A stretch of DNA of 7,326 nt from Candidatus Merdenecus merdavium (lineage in GTDB: Bacteria; Bacillota; Clostridia; Lachnospirales; Lachnospiraceae). A program made the position numbers and the translations under genes. Each line of letters opens with the position of its first letter. Position 1 is the stretch's first letter. The DNA is taken from positions 1 to 7,326 of the forward strand of contig DVLR01000192.1 of assembly GCA_018715425.1 (NCBI GenBank), given 5' to 3'. The notes under the pieces were generated by a model that had not been told where the DNA came from, ran no database searches, and saw only the letters and a program-made list of their open reading frames with translations. Shown piece by piece: positions 6,311 to 7,326 of the stretch.

Positions 6311-6384
6311 AAAAACAAAATAGACCCATGTATGCACAGTCAACCACTAACTTGAAAAATACGGTTTATGTACATACATGAGTC
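6311..6384 (-). terminator. Riboswitch-controlled terminator in the mntP leader
   Basis: The 5' arm 6384-6369 (GACTCATGTATGTACA) pairs with 6338-6323 (TGTGCATACATGGGTC): 16 bp with two G-U pairs, closing a 30-base loop. It is followed by the U-rich tract TATTTTGTTTTT (6322-6311). The 5' arm contains the whole 3' strand of the riboswitch P1 helix, so the two structures exclude each other. Confidence 0.87.
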
Positions 6385-6460
6385 TCATTCATTAAGATTT
6401 GCCAGGTGTAAACACCAGGATGTTGACAAATCACGTTTTCACGCAAATTACTCCCTCATG
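6377..6460 (-). ncRNA. yybP-ykoY (Mn2+) riboswitch aptamer
   Basis: In the minus-strand RNA, P1 is CATGAG (6460-6455) paired with CTCATG (6382-6377). The conserved GGGAGTA motif follows P1 directly. A hairpin with a GAAA loop comes next, then GTCAACATCCTGG, a short stem closed by TTTA-type bases, and CCTGGC. A further stretch leads to GAGA before the P1 3' strand. Sequence motifs, order and position before mntP all fit the yybP-ykoY class known to bind Mn2+. Ligand binding should hold P1 together, prevent the downstream terminator and switch mntP on. I have not run a covariance model. Confidence 0.9.
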
Positions 6461-6471
6461 AAGTAATGTCT

Positions 6472-6500
6472 ATTGTATCTTAATTGATATTTTTTGTCAA
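6472..6500 (-). promoter_or_regulatory. Sigma-A type promoter of mntP
   Basis: TTGACA (6500-6495) matches the -35 consensus perfectly and TACAAT (6477-6472) matches five of six -10 positions, with a 17-bp spacer. The start of transcription would be near 6465, a few bases before riboswitch P1. The aptamer is thus at the very 5' end of the RNA. Confidence 0.9.
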
Positions 6501-6536
6501 CAATAGGACTCCATGTATTTTCTTTGAATTCATACT

Positions 6537-7326
6537 TTATGGAGTTTCTTGACTCACTTGTAGCTCTCTTTCCTTTTGTCTTTTTAGCATCTTTCTCATG
6601 CGAATCATAAAGACTGGAACTAAAGGAATTAATGCAAATATCCATGCAAGAGGATCTGCAAAACAAATCCCAGTAAATCCATAAGGTGCTGATAATAAAA
6701 AGATAATAGCAGCTCTGGCAACTAATTCTAAAGTACCACTAATCATGGGAACGACTCCATCCCCCATTCCTTGTATGGCATTTCTAAATACAAAAATCAA
6801 ACATAGAAAAGGATAGAACCAAGAATTAATGGCAAAATAGATGTGATTTAATTGGAGGACTTCCTTAGGTGGATCTGAGATAAAACTAGCTGACAGGGAT
6901 TCTCCAAAAATTCTTACGATTGCAAATGCAAGAACACTACATATTAATGCTAATTTTATACCAGATATTACTCCAGATTTCACACGTTTATAATCCCCAG
7001 CTCCAATATTTTGCCCTACAAAAGTTGCAATAGCAACACCAATCGCTGGAAACATTTGAGTAATAAAACCATGAACCTTACTAGATGCCGAAAAGGCAGC
7101 TACTGCATTGGCACCTAATTTATTTAATGCTACTTGAACAATGATTCCTCCTATTGCAATAATGGAGAATTGTAATCCCATTGGTATTCCAAGAGAAAAC
7201 AATCTTTTGGCACTATCAAAAGAAAACACCAGATCCTCTTTTTCAAGCTTTAATATTTCATATTTCTTTCTCATAAACATAAAACAACAGATTGCAGAAA
7301 CACCTTGGGAAATAACGGTTGCATAG
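6537..7326 (-). CDS. MATE-family efflux transporter, C-terminal part (cut by window edge)
   Basis: Partial gene: the reading frame stays open to the right edge, so the true start is outside the window and an internal ATG at 7280 is not the start. The visible 262 residues are somewhat more than half of a typical protein of about 450. They begin YATVISQG, the end of a sixth-helix region typical of MATE proteins, and continue with LFSLGIPMGLQF (42-53) that opens the second half. VGQNIGAGD (103-111), RNAIQGMGD (181-189) and ELVAR (200-204) are family hallmarks. About six hydrophobic helices follow, then a basic cytosolic tail (RMRKMLKRQKE). These are Na+ or H+ driven multidrug exporters. The substrate cannot be assigned. 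No clear terminator separates it from the mntP promoter 36 bp after its stop. Confidence 0.9.
   Translation of the reverse strand, partial: YATVISQGVSAICCFMFMRKKYEILKLEKEDLVFSFDSAKRLFSLGIPMGLQFSIIAIGGIIVQVALNKLGANAVAAFSASSKVHGFITQMFPAIGVAIATFVGQNIGAGDYKRVKSGVISGIKLALICSVLAFAIVRIFGESLSASFISDPPKEVLQLNHIYFAINSWFYPFLCLIFVFRNAIQGMGDGVVPMISGTLELVARAAIIFLLSAPYGFTGICFADPLAWIFALIPLVPVFMIRMRKMLKRQKERELQVSQETP

Noticed and set aside
6288..6347. Twenty-codon N-terminal extension of mntP from an ATG at 6347
   Set aside because: It lies within the riboswitch terminator region, has no ribosome binding site, and the family begins at MNVFDLLLLA, which has GAGGAGG directly ahead.
6448..6666. Minus-strand ORF of 72 codons across the MATE gene end and mntP leader
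   Set aside because: It overlaps the MATE coding sequence in another frame and runs through the mntP promoter and riboswitch; it has no protein-like character.
7141..7326. Plus-strand ORF opposite the MATE gene
   Set aside because: Antisense shadow; the MATE frame is open through the window end with conserved motifs.

Overview
The window looks like chromosomal DNA from a low-GC Gram-positive bacterium of the class Clostridia; Lachnospiraceae or a close relative is my guess, not a proven placement. The reasons are AT-rich sequence, strong AGGAGG-type ribosome binding sites, a lipobox lipoprotein, a 17-bp-spaced sigma-A type promoter, many rho-independent terminators, and a Mn2+ riboswitch of the kind common in Firmicutes. 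All convincing genes lie on the minus strand, so transcription runs from right to left.

Reading in the direction of transcription. (1) At the right edge is the C-terminal part of a MATE-family multidrug efflux protein, cut by the window end. (2) Next comes mntP, a manganese exporter. It has a near-consensus promoter, a yybP-ykoY Mn2+ riboswitch whose P1 helix competes with an intrinsic terminator, and a strong terminator after the gene. (3) A gene-poor, very AT-rich stretch of about 600 bases follows. It holds a long inverted repeat, a 25-codon small ORF with a consensus ribosome binding site, and open but stop-interrupted frames that may be gene debris. (4) A compact five-gene operon follows: a lipoprotein, two ABC-2 type permeases, a BcrA-like ABC ATPase, and a membrane-anchored protein resembling DUF5028. 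It ends in a terminator. (5) Last is a monocistronic-looking LacI-family repressor with its own terminator.

The most notable structural point is that the terminators behind mntP and behind the ABC operon are part of the same 70-bp sequence, identical in both copies and in the same orientation. They bracket the whole ABC cassette and its leader as a 4,408-bp unit. This suggests insertion next to, or duplication of, a repetitive terminator element. The ABC operon has the layout of peptide or antibiotic export and self-protection modules: two ABC-2 permeases and a BcrA-like ATPase between two extracytoplasmic anchored proteins. No two-component system lies in the window. The 25-codon ORF just upstream is the only candidate in view for a leader or substrate peptide. 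I see no RNA genes other than the riboswitch, no CRISPR array, and no transposase or integrase gene.
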